DNA from: Debaryomyces hansenii CBS767
Taxonomy: Eukaryota > Ascomycota > Pichiomycetes > Serinales > Debaryomycetaceae
Assembly (NCBI RefSeq): GCF_000006445.2
Contig: NC_006046.2
Span: forward strand, 1,240,001 to 1,304,000
Length of the DNA: 64,000 bases
Reading direction: 5' to 3'
Numbering within the stretch: the first letter of the stretch is position 1; each line of letters starts with the position of its first letter. A program made the translations under genes and the position numbers. This document shows positions 46,986-58,056 of this stretch, one piece after another. Below the pieces are notes generated by a model. That model saw only the letters and a list, made by a program, of their open reading frames with translations, searched no databases and had not been told where the DNA came from.

Positions 46986-49334
46986 ATGTCTCAATCGTTC
47001 CCAGTGGCTAGCGATTTGAACGCTACTTGGTCATTTATTCAACCAGGGTTAGAATTTATTTTAGGAGCTCAAGGTGATCAGGGGGTGACGTCGAAGATGT
47101 ACATGAACTGTTATACAGCTATTTATAATTATTGTGTCAATAAATCACGCCATGGATCTGCCAACACACCTGTGAGTGCAGTGTCGGGAAATAATTCGTA
47201 TTCGTTAGCAGGAGCAGAAATCTACGCAAAATTGGATGAATACCTAGTGCAATTTATTACGAGCTTGAAAAAGGATCCTCTGGATTCGTTCTTGGAGTTT
47301 TATGTTAAGAGGTGGACAAGATTTACCATAGGGGCAGGCTACATGAATAATGTGTTTGATTATATGAACCGTTATTGGGTCCAGAAGGAAAGATCAGACG
47401 GAAGAAGAGATGTTTTTGATGTCAATACGTTGTCGTTGTTGAAATGGAAGAGTCATTTGTTTAATAATAATGCGGATAGATTAATCGACGAGGTGTTAGA
47501 TCAGATCGAGAAACAGAGAAATAATGAAATTGTTGATACGAATTACATCTCAACGGCTATCAAGTCATTAGTATACTTGGGTATTGACATTCAGGACTTG
47601 AAAAAACCTAATTTAGTGGTATACATCAAACATTTTGAGCATAAATTCTTACAAAAAACTGCTGAATATTACAGCAAAGAAAGTGCTAAGTTTCTTTCAC
47701 AACATAATGTAGTTGATTACATGAAGAAATGTGACACAAGATTGTCTGAAGAAGTTTCCAGATCTAATAACTATTTAGACAACCACACTAAAAAGTTTTT
47801 GTTGGAAACCCTTAATACTGTTTTAATCAAGGATCATGCTCAGGCGATGTATGATCAGTTTTTAAGGTTATTAGAACAAGATGAAATCGACCATATTCAG
47901 ATTATGTATAAATTATTAGCTCGCGTTCCGTCAACATTACAACCATTAGCGGATACTTTAGAGAAATACATTAAAGATGAAGCCTCAAAGGCAATAGAAG
48001 AAATTAAAAACCCGTCCGAAGATATAGAAGATCCATCCAAACAGTCTGCAGACGCAAAATCTTCAAAGAGAACTACTGCTGGTCTTGTTAGTCCAAAAGC
48101 TTATATTCATACATTAATCAGTATTTATATCAAATTTAATGATATTGTTACCGTTGCTATTAATAAGGATCCAATATTCATTAAATCTTTGGATAATGCA
48201 TGCCGCTACTTTGTCAACAAAAATTCGATTGCCATTCCAACCCCTAAATCCAATTGTAAGACTCCTGATCTATTGGCTAGATATGCCGATGGATTCTTAA
48301 AAGCTACTAGTAGAGAGTCGGATATAATTGGCATGACCCCGGATAATTTGATGATTATCTTCAAATTCATTGATGATAAAGATGCATTTGAAGAACATTA
48401 TCGTCGTTTATTGGCCAAGAGATTAATTAATAATAACACTAAATCAGACGAATTAGAAGAAAGCATCATCCAGAAATTACAAGAAGAAAATTCTTTAGAA
48501 TATACATCCAAAATGACGAAGATGTTTCAAGATATGAAGTCTTCCGAAGATTTGAAAGTGAATGTAAGAGAAGAATTAGGCCAAACCGATAATCAGGTTA
48601 AGGATTTCACACCATTGATTTTAGCTCAAAGCATGTGGCCATTTAAGCATCTGGATGACTATAAATTAAAGCTCGCACCCGAATTAATGCCATCATTTAA
48701 TAAAGTTCAAGAAATCTATAATAAGAAACACACTGGAAGACAGTTGCAGTGGTTATGGAATCATGGAAAGAGTGAGGTGAAGGCTAATTTATCACGTAAA
48801 GGAAAGCCTCCATTTCTTTTCACTGTCAGTAATGTCCAATTAATGATTCTTTTAGCATTCAACAAATCGAACACTTTCTCATTTAAAGAGTTATTCGATA
48901 CTGTGGGTGTCGCTAAACATACTTTTGAAGCCCACTTATTACCGTTCACTAAATATAAGTTAATTGACCAAAGCCCACCAGGAGCTGAGCTCTTTAATAA
49001 GGATGACACCAAGTTCACAATTGTCGAGGAATACAAATCTAAAAAGTTGAGGGTCAATTTTGTGAGCTCAATTAAAACAGAGCAAAAACAAGAAGAGGAA
49101 AATACTAATAAAGAAATTGACGAATCAAGAAGGAATTATCTCTCTGCTTGTATCGTCAGAATAATGAAAGCCAGAAAGCAAATGAAGCATAATGAGTTAG
49201 TTAATGACGTAGCTACACAATCGTTATCGAGATTCCGTGCTAAGATCATTGACATTAAGAGAGTTATTGACTACTTGATTGAAAAAGAATATTTGCGCCG
49301 TATTGACAATGATACATACGAATATTTAGCTTAG
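46986..49334 (+). CDS. CDC53: Cullin Cdc53 (SCF ubiquitin ligase scaffold)
   Basis: The 782-aa cullin has N-terminal repeats (from LNATWSFIQPGLEFILGAQG) and the cullin homology domain (FEEHYRRLLAKRLINN, then WPFKHLDDYKLKLAPEL and LQWLWNHGKSEV). The C-terminal winged helix contains IVRIMKARKQMKHNEL, the neddylation-site context, and the end EYLRRIDNDTYEYLA. Cdc53 is 815 aa in S. cerevisiae. It scaffolds Skp1-F-box proteins and Rbx1/Hrt1. It follows the SRF1-like gene directly, as YDL132W and YDL133W are adjacent in S. cerevisiae. Confidence 0.97.
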   Translation: MSQSFPVASDLNATWSFIQPGLEFILGAQGDQGVTSKMYMNCYTAIYNYCVNKSRHGSANTPVSAVSGNNSYSLAGAEIYAKLDEYLVQFITSLKKDPLDSFLEFYVKRWTRFTIGAGYMNNVFDYMNRYWVQKERSDGRRDVFDVNTLSLLKWKSHLFNNNADRLIDEVLDQIEKQRNNEIVDTNYISTAIKSLVYLGIDIQDLKKPNLVVYIKHFEHKFLQKTAEYYSKESAKFLSQHNVVDYMKKCDTRLSEEVSRSNNYLDNHTKKFLLETLNTVLIKDHAQAMYDQFLRLLEQDEIDHIQIMYKLLARVPSTLQPLADTLEKYIKDEASKAIEEIKNPSEDIEDPSKQSADAKSSKRTTAGLVSPKAYIHTLISIYIKFNDIVTVAINKDPIFIKSLDNACRYFVNKNSIAIPTPKSNCKTPDLLARYADGFLKATSRESDIIGMTPDNLMIIFKFIDDKDAFEEHYRRLLAKRLINNNTKSDELEESIIQKLQEENSLEYTSKMTKMFQDMKSSEDLKVNVREELGQTDNQVKDFTPLILAQSMWPFKHLDDYKLKLAPELMPSFNKVQEIYNKKHTGRQLQWLWNHGKSEVKANLSRKGKPPFLFTVSNVQLMILLAFNKSNTFSFKELFDTVGVAKHTFEAHLLPFTKYKLIDQSPPGAELFNKDDTKFTIVEEYKSKKLRVNFVSSIKTEQKQEEENTNKEIDESRRNYLSACIVRIMKARKQMKHNELVNDVATQSLSRFRAKIIDIKRVIDYLIEKEYLRRIDNDTYEYLA

Positions 49335-49478
49335 TTTTATAGCATTGTGTACTTACGATTCTTATGCCTACAAGTCATAATTCTAACGATTGTAAAAAAA
49401 AAAATTGAGCCGCATTGTATACAAAAAGTTATCTTCTTCTAACACTATATTAAAAAGATTGTTTAATTACGAAACGAC

Positions 49479-50498
49479 ATGTCTCTAGTAAAAAGGCAGA
49501 AGATAGATGATGGCGATCGTAGGGCATTAGTCCAATCGCGGCTGCTTGGAGCTAGAAATGGAGGAGGTATATTGTATAATGAAGCAGTAATCCTCGAGGG
49601 ACACGAAGGATCAGTACTTTCTACAAGATTTAGCCATAATGGTGATTATATAGCATCTGGAGGATTAGATAAGAACATTCTATTATGGAAGTTACCATAT
49701 AATGAAGAAGAAGAATCTCCTAACTACGGAGAAATAAAGGGACATAAATCGGCTGTTACTTCTGTGAGATGGCTATATGACGATATAACATTAGCCAGTG
49801 CAAGTGCTGATACAACTGTTGGGTTTTGGGATGGTGAAACTGGAAAAAGAACCAAAAAATGTATAGGGCATGAGTTAGCAGTTAATGATATAAGTGTGTC
49901 AAAGGATTCACTTGCACTTAGTGCCAGTGATGATGGGTCAGCATGTTTGTGGGACCAAAGACAAAAGGAAGCAACGAATAAAGTGACGACCGAATATCCA
50001 TTGTTGTCTTGCACATTCAATAATAGAGGTAATACATTTTATATTGGAGGAATTGACCCTAAGATTCAGGCATATGACATGAGAGTGATGGATAAACCAA
50101 TCTGGACTTGTGAAGGCCAAGTAGACTCTATAACATCAATAGCTATAAACAAAGATGATTCTATATTATTGTCTCGGTCTGTTAATGGTATATTGAGGAC
50201 TTATAGTGCTCGAGAATTTGTTCCTGAAGGTATTCCTAGGATGAACCCATACATATATGATGGCGCTCCTTCAGGAAATGAATACCAATTAATAAGAGCA
50301 TGCTTCAGCACGGACAATGTTTCGATAGCTTCAGGTTCGGAAGATAAAACAGTCACCATATGGGATTACAAATCACGAAAGATACTTAATAAAATTTCAG
50401 GTCATAGAGGTGCTACGCTTGATATTGCTTATCATCCGACAGAGCGTATTTTAGCATCTACTTCTACGGATGGCTCAATTATAGTTAGAGAGATATAG
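49479..50498 (+). CDS. U5 snRNP 40-kDa WD40 protein (SNRNP40/Spf38 type)
   Basis: The 339-aa protein begins with a short basic lead (MSLVKRQKIDDGDRRALVQS) and continues as seven WD40 repeats, starting LEGHEGSVLSTRFSHNGDYI and ending GHRGATLDIAYHPTERILAS. The N-terminal lead plus the ASGGLDKNILLWKL first repeat is the pattern of U5-40K. It is a spliceosome component absent from S. cerevisiae but present in S. pombe (Spf38) and humans. A retained U5-40K fits a genome with a richer splicing machinery. It is convergent with the large SNF2 gene, with only 39 bp between stops. Confidence 0.9.
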   Translation: MSLVKRQKIDDGDRRALVQSRLLGARNGGGILYNEAVILEGHEGSVLSTRFSHNGDYIASGGLDKNILLWKLPYNEEEESPNYGEIKGHKSAVTSVRWLYDDITLASASADTTVGFWDGETGKRTKKCIGHELAVNDISVSKDSLALSASDDGSACLWDQRQKEATNKVTTEYPLLSCTFNNRGNTFYIGGIDPKIQAYDMRVMDKPIWTCEGQVDSITSIAINKDDSILLSRSVNGILRTYSAREFVPEGIPRMNPYIYDGAPSGNEYQLIRACFSTDNVSIASGSEDKTVTIWDYKSRKILNKISGHRGATLDIAYHPTERILASTSTDGSIIVREI

Positions 50499-50537
50499 TC
50501 TGATTTGTATATTGTACAATAATGTAAATATAAAGTT

Positions 50538-53500
50538 TTAAAACCGTACCTTTTTACGATAGGGACCATCAACATGCGTCTGAACCTTATCGTAATTGGT
50601 TTTCATCTCCGTATCTTGTTCGTTCGAGTCGACAAATTTTCGAAGGAATTCGCTTTGTGCAAAATTTTTGTTAAGCTTTTGGTTTTTAATGTTACTTAAG
50701 AGTGCCAAATTATCTTCATTAAAAAGGTAAGCGTTCCATTCCTTCAACAAATAAGAACCTGTTGTGTGTTTAAGTATATCCTTGTGTTTAAGTAAGGAAT
50801 ATTCCAGGTTCAAGTTTTCCACATCTCCAGTTATGGATGCATTAGAATTTATCGCTGGCGCAACAATTGTTGCAAATTCTTGTTCATTAGCCTCATGTTC
50901 TAAAAAATTATGCCTCAATATAAACTCTTGCATTCCGGTATCGTCTATAACATATCTTTTTTGTAATTTATCAGTGTCCTCCCTTCCAAAATCTACTGAC
51001 TCTTCATCGACTGATCTTCTTCTATATATTTCTTCTTCCAATGTCCCTTTCAATACTAAAGTTTCCACATAAACGTCTTTTGTTTGCCCAATTCTGTGGG
51101 CTCTTTTTATTGCCTGAGCTTCAATTGACCTTTGCCATACAGGATTGATAAAATATACCCTGGTTGCTGAAATAATAGTTAAACCATGAGAAGCCAATCG
51201 CAAATCCATGATTAGAGTCACTCCTCCGGGAAAATTACTAAACTCTGCCAAATTATTGGTACGTTGAGATGGATTGATAAAAGTTGCGTATAGAATATAT
51301 TTGATACCCAATACTTCCAACAATTCTGTCAAGTAATAGGCACTATCTTCAAACTCAAAAAATACGAGTGATTTTATCTTTTCTTGTTGATGCTCAAGCA
51401 ATCGGCTTGCAAGGTACGAAAGTTTAGCAGAGGCAGTACCTAAAATTCGAGCAGCTTTAATAGACTGGTAATTCATATTGTGGTCGTCTAGCGATTGGTT
51501 TGTTTTGATTTCATCTGTGAGTTTCAAGCCGTCACCATCTTGTCTGACTAATTTTTCCTTCGGACTTACATCTGTCGCTCTTCCATGAGGATTATTAGAC
51601 TTCGGAGTTGACAATACAGGTGTTTGTGATTCATATCCTGGCGTGAAGTTTTTAACAATATTTGGAACATTAATAGCATTTTCTATTTCTTCTGCTTTGA
51701 CATTCGAGTTAAGGTCTTGATTATTATCTTGCTTGTTAAATCTTTCAGAATTTCGTTTCATATTGTCTTCCCAATAGGAAGACCAAAATGGTTTAGAGGA
51801 CAACTCTAATTTAGACCGCAACGCTTCTTCATTGTTCATATCCATGAACCTATTCTTATAAAAGAACTCTTGGATAGCATTGAGATGAGGAGCTCCAAAT
51901 ACACTAATATCATCACGCTTTCCATTTTTATCTGCTACTTCTAAGACCCCTGTTCCAAAATTCTTAGTAAAAATGTCAGGCAAACCGGAGACATAATAAT
52001 TCATTTCATGTAATAATGCAATAGTTCTCCACCTTGGATTATTTAATGCTATTTTAGAGGCTTCAATAGACTTTTTTAATAGGGAAATATCATAGTCGCT
52101 GTATACTGAGTTGCCGCTCGCCTTTCTTTTCTTTAAGGACAAATTACAGATGTGAATTAAAGTTTCTATATCTTGTTGTTTAAACCCAGTCCAATGGAAA
52201 GTTGCCCTTTGTAAATTAGTGATTAATCTCCTAAGTTGCTGACGATTAGATGGATGAAACATATAATCAACATCCATTCTTTCGGAGGAAACAGCATTCA
52301 CCGCTAACACTGCTGTGAATAAATTGATTGCAATTTTGTTATGATAAGATGGGTTCAAAAACACTGGTTCGTGATGTAGTGAAGGCAATTTTAAATTCTG
52401 TTCTATGTCCTTTAAAGCATGTCTAACAACGATAGCATTTAGCAAATTCGATAAACTTACAGTCGAGCCATACGAGTTTAAAGATAAAGGTTTTATTATT
52501 GTATTTGACCATGCCTTAGATTGAGAGTGAAAAGGTTCAATTTTAAGGAAATTACTTACTATAGTTCCCAATTTAATCAAATCCTCTCTTTCGTTAAACT
52601 TACTCTTAACAACATAATGATTCTTTTTCAATTCATTTCCAGATTTTTTCTCCGATGTTTCAGTTTGTTCTTCATCCATGTGTAATCTTGTTAAACCAGA
52701 GGTAGGTGTACCTGTTACAGCCCAGCGTCTTTCAGAATGTAAACTTTTACAAAGCAAACTCGTCCTAGAATTCTTGGCCTGTACGCTATGTCCTTCGTCA
52801 ATAATTAGGCGTTTCCAATATACCATATCTAACGGGTTGTCATATTTATTTGGATTTCCAAACTGCTTTGCAAGCAAGGAATGTGTTATAAGAATCAAAT
52901 CAAATTTTACCAAAGCTTTTGGATCATCAGGTAGTTCACTCACGAAAGTCGAGTTTTGGGAACACATTGGCTTCTTGAATTGGTTTGAAACAAATAGTTT
53001 ATCAAGAAATGATGGATCAACATGCTTTTTCAATTCATTATTCCATTGATGAAAAAGGTTATCGGGAATTATTATTAAGGTAGTATTACACAAATAAAGT
53101 GTTCGATAGATTCTTCCTTCTGGAGACAGATAATTATCTATAGACTTATGCCTGGTTGATGTCTTCCGAGTTCTCAAACTGTATGTAGAGTCATAGTCAT
53201 GGTTTTCAAAAGGAATTCTAAAATAACCAGGAGAGCTTGATAATCGATTAACCACAGATGTTGGAATATCATCTATGTAATGTTTCCAAGGTAAAGAGTT
53301 TTGATTTATGCATTCCTTACATAAATCAACTAGCGTCTTCAAAGAATGAATTGGCCTTGAATTATATTTGGCTGAAGCCTCTGTATTTATCTCATCATTA
53401 TCATCTTCGCTATACAATAAATACGACTGGGGAATTCCAGATATATCACATTTTGTCAAACATATGAGACTCAAACATATAAGCGTCTTTCCCAATCCCA

Positions 53501-54593
53501 TATTCTCCGCTAAAATACCACCCTTAGGTAGAGAGTACAATTCTGGTTTGGAATAAAAGCTTTTGCTATCCATATCAAAGTAGTAGTGGATTCCTGAGCC
53601 AGGAGACATGATTTGAATAAAGTTCGGTACTAAAGCCTTTCTATCAATGGATTCCTTTTCAAGCATTATACATACAGACGTGACTTGAAATGGATATAGT
53701 TGAGAAACAACACCATTTATTGAATGTGTGCCATTCTTTGATTTACGTAGTAATTCGATAATAACGTCCTCCGGATTTGGTAACAAATTGGATTCTTTAA
53801 AATTGCTTTGTTTATTTTCGTATTCAGTCAAGTCTGGTGAAACAATATTATTATAAATCTGCAGAACTTTAGTACCAAATGACTCTTCCGTAACCTTCGA
53901 ATGGCGTTTAGAATAGCCCACAAATGGTCTGTTCAGAGTCCATCGATCAATATGGAAATTAGTTTCTAAGTTGTTCCGGATCTCGTATGCCGTATCATGA
54001 CTTGCAGGCATAGTAGGTATTAACAATACACCATTACTGATATACTTACTCAATGTATGGTTTGAAAAGATACAGTTCCAACCTTTATTTGAATAATCCA
54101 ACACTTCAAGAAGTTTAAACCATATATCGCTGAATTTCCTTTCTAAATTTAAATTCTTTGGCTTCAGCAATCTCCATTCGGTTAAAAACCGAGCTCCTGG
54201 GATATCAGCCGGGATACAATATAGCCTGACCTTACATATGGTTGTATATGACGATGACTTTGGATATATTTGCAACTTTACAAATTTGAATGTAGCCATA
54301 ACATATCTGAAATCGATAAGAAACTGGACATACTTAACTATGGGATGCACATGTTCTTTGCATATATAAACAAAGAAGTCAATATCCAACCAATTCCAGC
54401 CATAATTTTGCTCTTCACCTATCTTGCCATTTTGATTTCCATTATCAATTACCTTGATGCCGCCCAAATCTGAATGGTTGAATGGCAAGTCAATGAAGTT
54501 TAAAGTGCCAACCGGAATTAGATTTTTCAAATCATTCGAAAGTTCTATAACTTTTTGATACAAAAACCGCTGTCTATTGTTATATCCATTCAT
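50538..54593 (-). CDS. Large SNF2/Rad5-16-like ATPase, no recognised RING
   Basis: The 1351-aa protein has a bipartite SNF2 ATPase. Motif I is GGILAENMGLGKT, motif II is DEGH (IIDEGHSVQA) in place of DEAH, motif III is AVTGTPTSGL, and the C-terminal helicase lobe has SLVFFEFEDSAYYL, with motif VI RAHRIGQTKDVYVETLVL. A long insertion (about residues 700-1080) separates the lobes. I searched it for a RING finger (C3HC4), which Rad5 and Irc20 relatives have, and found none. The N-terminal 300 residues include a segment with TMPASHDTAYEIRNNLETNF. It resembles the Rad5/16 group of SNF2 proteins, but I cannot assign an orthologue. Start is the first ATG. Confidence 0.85.
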   Translation of the reverse strand: MNGYNNRQRFLYQKVIELSNDLKNLIPVGTLNFIDLPFNHSDLGGIKVIDNGNQNGKIGEEQNYGWNWLDIDFFVYICKEHVHPIVKYVQFLIDFRYVMATFKFVKLQIYPKSSSYTTICKVRLYCIPADIPGARFLTEWRLLKPKNLNLERKFSDIWFKLLEVLDYSNKGWNCIFSNHTLSKYISNGVLLIPTMPASHDTAYEIRNNLETNFHIDRWTLNRPFVGYSKRHSKVTEESFGTKVLQIYNNIVSPDLTEYENKQSNFKESNLLPNPEDVIIELLRKSKNGTHSINGVVSQLYPFQVTSVCIMLEKESIDRKALVPNFIQIMSPGSGIHYYFDMDSKSFYSKPELYSLPKGGILAENMGLGKTLICLSLICLTKCDISGIPQSYLLYSEDDNDEINTEASAKYNSRPIHSLKTLVDLCKECINQNSLPWKHYIDDIPTSVVNRLSSSPGYFRIPFENHDYDSTYSLRTRKTSTRHKSIDNYLSPEGRIYRTLYLCNTTLIIIPDNLFHQWNNELKKHVDPSFLDKLFVSNQFKKPMCSQNSTFVSELPDDPKALVKFDLILITHSLLAKQFGNPNKYDNPLDMVYWKRLIIDEGHSVQAKNSRTSLLCKSLHSERRWAVTGTPTSGLTRLHMDEEQTETSEKKSGNELKKNHYVVKSKFNEREDLIKLGTIVSNFLKIEPFHSQSKAWSNTIIKPLSLNSYGSTVSLSNLLNAIVVRHALKDIEQNLKLPSLHHEPVFLNPSYHNKIAINLFTAVLAVNAVSSERMDVDYMFHPSNRQQLRRLITNLQRATFHWTGFKQQDIETLIHICNLSLKKRKASGNSVYSDYDISLLKKSIEASKIALNNPRWRTIALLHEMNYYVSGLPDIFTKNFGTGVLEVADKNGKRDDISVFGAPHLNAIQEFFYKNRFMDMNNEEALRSKLELSSKPFWSSYWEDNMKRNSERFNKQDNNQDLNSNVKAEEIENAINVPNIVKNFTPGYESQTPVLSTPKSNNPHGRATDVSPKEKLVRQDGDGLKLTDEIKTNQSLDDHNMNYQSIKAARILGTASAKLSYLASRLLEHQQEKIKSLVFFEFEDSAYYLTELLEVLGIKYILYATFINPSQRTNNLAEFSNFPGGVTLIMDLRLASHGLTIISATRVYFINPVWQRSIEAQAIKRAHRIGQTKDVYVETLVLKGTLEEEIYRRRSVDEESVDFGREDTDKLQKRYVIDDTGMQEFILRHNFLEHEANEQEFATIVAPAINSNASITGDVENLNLEYSLLKHKDILKHTTGSYLLKEWNAYLFNEDNLALLSNIKNQKLNKNFAQSEFLRKFVDSNEQDTEMKTNYDKVQTHVDGPYRKKVRF

Positions 54594-55143
54594 ATATAGT
54601 ACAATTAATTGACATACCCCATAGATATATCTGTGGATTCATCTCCATCGTGATCGCTGATACGAGTACTGTATATAATAATACTAGTAGATTTAGTATA
54701 AGATAACACTCTAAACGATATTAAATCAGTATTCTAGCATATACTGCGTGTTGACAAGATATTATGAAAGGGAAGGAGACTGCTTTCAAACACTATGAGA
54801 TACCTTGATACTTGTCCCAAACCATATGATATTTCGCAGAGGTGTAGTTTTCTGATTATAAACAAACGCTATCAAATAGGTCACATTCCACTTTTCTGTC
54901 TCGTAATCAGTATTCAATAATAACAGGAACAATTATACGATTCGGCGTATACTTCCACTGAAAGTACTAGCTAAGAAATCAATCAAAAAGATAGATTTTG
55001 CAGCTATATAGAGATGTCGCAATAAATGTCTCTCACCGAGCAAACCCCTTTACGGAATTAGTATCAAAGGCTAAGCTGCCAGTTAATGTTACTTATTAAA
55101 AGTATTGAATCATAAGGAGGTAAAGCGACATATAGAGATTAAG
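54594..55143. other. Divergent promoter between SNF2 gene and BRO1 (550 bp)
   Basis: AT-rich, no repeats or RNA genes seen. The BRO1 frame is open for some codons before its ATG, but only with a TTG as first codon. Confidence 0.6.
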
Positions 55144-58056
55144 ATGAAGACGTATCTTTTTTCTATACCAACCAAAAAGACGGATGAAACCAGTTGGGTT
55201 AAGCCGTTAAACAATTACTTATTGTCTATTTATGGAAATACCACCGAATACCAACTGGATTTGGAGAAGTTTGATAAATTAAGACAAGATATCAGGGGGG
55301 TTAACCCAGACAACACAGGTATAAAGTTATACTACAACTACTATAGTCAATTAGAATTATTGGACTTGAGGTTCCCATTTTCTACGGTAAATAGACATAA
55401 GAAGGTCAACTTTTCGTGGTACGATGCATTCCAACCATCTGTTGTGCATAAGCAGACAGCATTGGCGTTTGAAAAAGCATGCGTTTTGTTCAATTTAGGG
55501 GCTTTATTATCCACGTATGCTGGTGCAAAATATGAAGAGGCACAACGTAATAGTTCTATTGCAGCAGCTGATGAGACTATCAAAGAGTCATTGCAGATTT
55601 TCCAGCAGACAGCTGGGATATATCAATTTTTAAACGAGAACTTTTTGCATGCTCCATCAAATGATTTACACCAAGCTAGTGTCAAATTCCTTGTTAAGTT
55701 GATGTTGGCCCAGGCGCAAGAGGTGTTTGTGTTGAAGGTTATAAGTGGCGATTTAGAACAAAACAAAAATTCTCTAATTGCTAAGTTATGCCAGGGTACT
55801 ACGAATCACTATACAGAGTGCTTCAATATGGTGTGCAATATAAATAAGTCTGGAGGCGGAAGTTCGCACGATGACTTTGCAGTTACAGATACGAACGAAA
55901 GTGTAGATGATATACTTGGAGACGATGACGATGATGATGATTTAGGTGACTATAATCCTGAAAAGAGTGGTGAACCACAAGTTACAGCAAGTATTGATTC
56001 AGCATGGGTTGCAACTATTCACTTCAAAGTTCAGTTCTACGAATCGTTGTCACATTACTTTCATGGATTGCAGTTAGAGAAAAATAACAAATACGGAGAT
56101 TCAATTGCTTACTTGACAAAGTCACAAAATATTTTGAACGAAATATCAAGCGCCACCTTGAAAGCAATTTCGAAATCGGGCTCGAACGATTCCTATGAGC
56201 TTTTAGATAACTACAAATATCAAAAAGATGCTGTTGGAATCAAATTGACAGAGATGAATAAAGATAATGATTTTATCTATCATGACATCATTCCTTCACT
56301 AATCACATTACCCGAGATAAAGCCAATGGATGGTGTCAAAACTATTCCTATCAATAATAGTAAGCTTTTCAACGATTTAAACGAGTATAACTATAGCAAC
56401 TTCTTTAATAATGTTGTTCCAATCAATATTCATGAGTTATTGAGTTTCTATTCAGAAGAGAAATCTCAATTCTTGAGAAATGAACTTGATTTGGTTGACG
56501 TTTCAAACGAAGAGCTGGCATCCATATTGGAATATTTGAAAATGCCAAAGTCATTAGTTAATCTCAAAGAAATTATGAATAGCAGCAAGCATGTTGATAC
56601 CATGTCAACATCGCTGGAAACTAACATAGACCCAGGAGTTAGAAGTATTGTTAACGAAGTATCTTCGAAATATCAGACAGATATGTCCAACAAAGATCAT
56701 ATTTCTACTATTCGGAAAGAAATATATAATACTATCACTGAAAGTGAATCTAACTTGTCGGGTAAATTTTCAGAATCACTAATCAAATACAAAGACGATT
56801 TAGTGAGGTTAAAAAAATCGTTGATTGATGCAAGTAACTCTGATAACAACTTATTTGGACTTATCAATAACGATAATTCCCACCTATACGCTATTTTAGG
56901 TAAAGGAGCTGATTCTCCGGAGTTCAAAATGCTTTTTAACGTTGATTCGCAGACTTCCAAGAAGCAATCAAATAATGTGGAGAATGAAATCAGCTTATTA
57001 GATATAGATGATTCACAGTTATCGAGTTCGGTGAATGCTACTGACTCAATCGACAGCAAAATCAAATCCATAGAAGATATTTTGCATGACTTGAATTCGA
57101 TCAAAAATAATAAAGCAAAGTTGGTGGACACGTTGAAGAAGGAAATACACAATGACGATATTTCTGATATTTTGATCTTAAATAGTAAGATCAAATCAAC
57201 CAATGAAATAAAGACGGTGATCTTCCCCGAAGAATTGAAGAAGTTTGATCCGTATGGAAAAGAACTAGACAACTTAATTGAACAAGAAAAAACATTCATT
57301 AATGAATTGAAGAACCAATGGGCCAATTTATCGGATGATCCAAAGGTCAAGGAGATCCAGTCATCGAAGCAATTCCAAAGCAATTTAATTAAACATCAAA
57401 CCGACAAAATTATAAAATTCTACAATCAAAACTGGAAGAAATACAGCTTGGGATTAAGCGCAGGGGTAGACTTCTACAACAAACTTTTGGCCTATGCTCG
57501 ACTGCTCAAGCAAAACATCGCTACAGCAGTAAATGCACCTCCGCAATCGTCTTTTAATGAGAACTTCAGCAACTTGAATTTGGGCCCACAACACCTGGGG
57601 CCTCGAGCTCCACCCCGTCCTAACCAGTCGTACAGACCCTCATACGGTGACCAGTCTGGAACACCACAATACAACGCCAGTCATTTTTCGTCTAATTCAC
57701 CTTCGTTGAACCACAATCTTCCACCTCAGTACTCCCAGTCTTCGCTACACAGATCGTCCACTGGTGGAAGTTTTGCCAGCCACCACTCCAACGAAAGTCC
57801 TGGCTCCTATTCGAGACCACCCCCAGCTCTCCCACCGAAAAGACCATCTTATTCGGCCCAGCCTACACCACATGCACCACCCCAAGCCCCATACACCCAA
57901 TTCCAACCCCAAGCCTCCAACTACACGGATAACTCCTCTTCGTCTGCAAACCCGACGAACTTGCCTCAACACCCGGATTCCGGCACGAACGACCTCATCT
58001 ACAATCAACCGTCAACATATCAGCCAAACATGTACAATTTCTTCTCAAGTAACTAG
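55144..58056 (+). CDS. BRO1: ESCRT-associated protein Bro1
   Basis: The start is the ATG at 55144 ([20 protein letters not shown]), giving 970 aa; 13 more codons are open upstream but lack an ATG. The Bro1 domain is residues about 1-370. It includes [20 protein letters not shown] and the [20 protein letters not shown] segment. The V-domain follows (about 375-780), mostly helical coiled coil. The last 170 residues are Pro-rich with [12 protein letters not shown] and [10 protein letters not shown], binding sites for Rsp5/Doa4-type partners. Inside the Bro1 domain is an acidic loop, [16 protein letters not shown] (about 257-272). Bro1 recruits Doa4 for ubiquitin removal at multivesicular bodies. 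Rim20 is shorter (661 aa) and lacks such a Pro tail. Confidence 0.92.
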   Translation: MKTYLFSIPTKKTDETSWVKPLNNYLLSIYGNTTEYQLDLEKFDKLRQDIRGVNPDNTGIKLYYNYYSQLELLDLRFPFSTVNRHKKVNFSWYDAFQPSVVHKQTALAFEKACVLFNLGALLSTYAGAKYEEAQRNSSIAAADETIKESLQIFQQTAGIYQFLNENFLHAPSNDLHQASVKFLVKLMLAQAQEVFVLKVISGDLEQNKNSLIAKLCQGTTNHYTECFNMVCNINKSGGGSSHDDFAVTDTNESVDDILGDDDDDDDLGDYNPEKSGEPQVTASIDSAWVATIHFKVQFYESLSHYFHGLQLEKNNKYGDSIAYLTKSQNILNEISSATLKAISKSGSNDSYELLDNYKYQKDAVGIKLTEMNKDNDFIYHDIIPSLITLPEIKPMDGVKTIPINNSKLFNDLNEYNYSNFFNNVVPINIHELLSFYSEEKSQFLRNELDLVDVSNEELASILEYLKMPKSLVNLKEIMNSSKHVDTMSTSLETNIDPGVRSIVNEVSSKYQTDMSNKDHISTIRKEIYNTITESESNLSGKFSESLIKYKDDLVRLKKSLIDASNSDNNLFGLINNDNSHLYAILGKGADSPEFKMLFNVDSQTSKKQSNNVENEISLLDIDDSQLSSSVNATDSIDSKIKSIEDILHDLNSIKNNKAKLVDTLKKEIHNDDISDILILNSKIKSTNEIKTVIFPEELKKFDPYGKELDNLIEQEKTFINELKNQWANLSDDPKVKEIQSSKQFQSNLIKHQTDKIIKFYNQNWKKYSLGLSAGVDFYNKLLAYARLLKQNIATAVNAPPQSSFNENFSNLNLGPQHLGPRAPPRPNQSYRPSYGDQSGTPQYNASHFSSNSPSLNHNLPPQYSQSSLHRSSTGGSFASHHSNESPGSYSRPPPALPPKRPSYSAQPTPHAPPQAPYTQFQPQASNYTDNSSSSANPTNLPQHPDSGTNDLIYNQPSTYQPNMYNFFSSN

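Noticed and set aside
54594..55143. Bro1 frame extending upstream of 55144
   Set aside because: The extension begins with TTG and adds non-conserved residues; the ATG at 55144 matches the family N-terminus.
56697..57383. 228-codon minus-strand frame inside BRO1
   Set aside because: It is the antisense shadow of the Bro1 V-domain, rich in Leu/Phe/Ser as expected of antisense frames.
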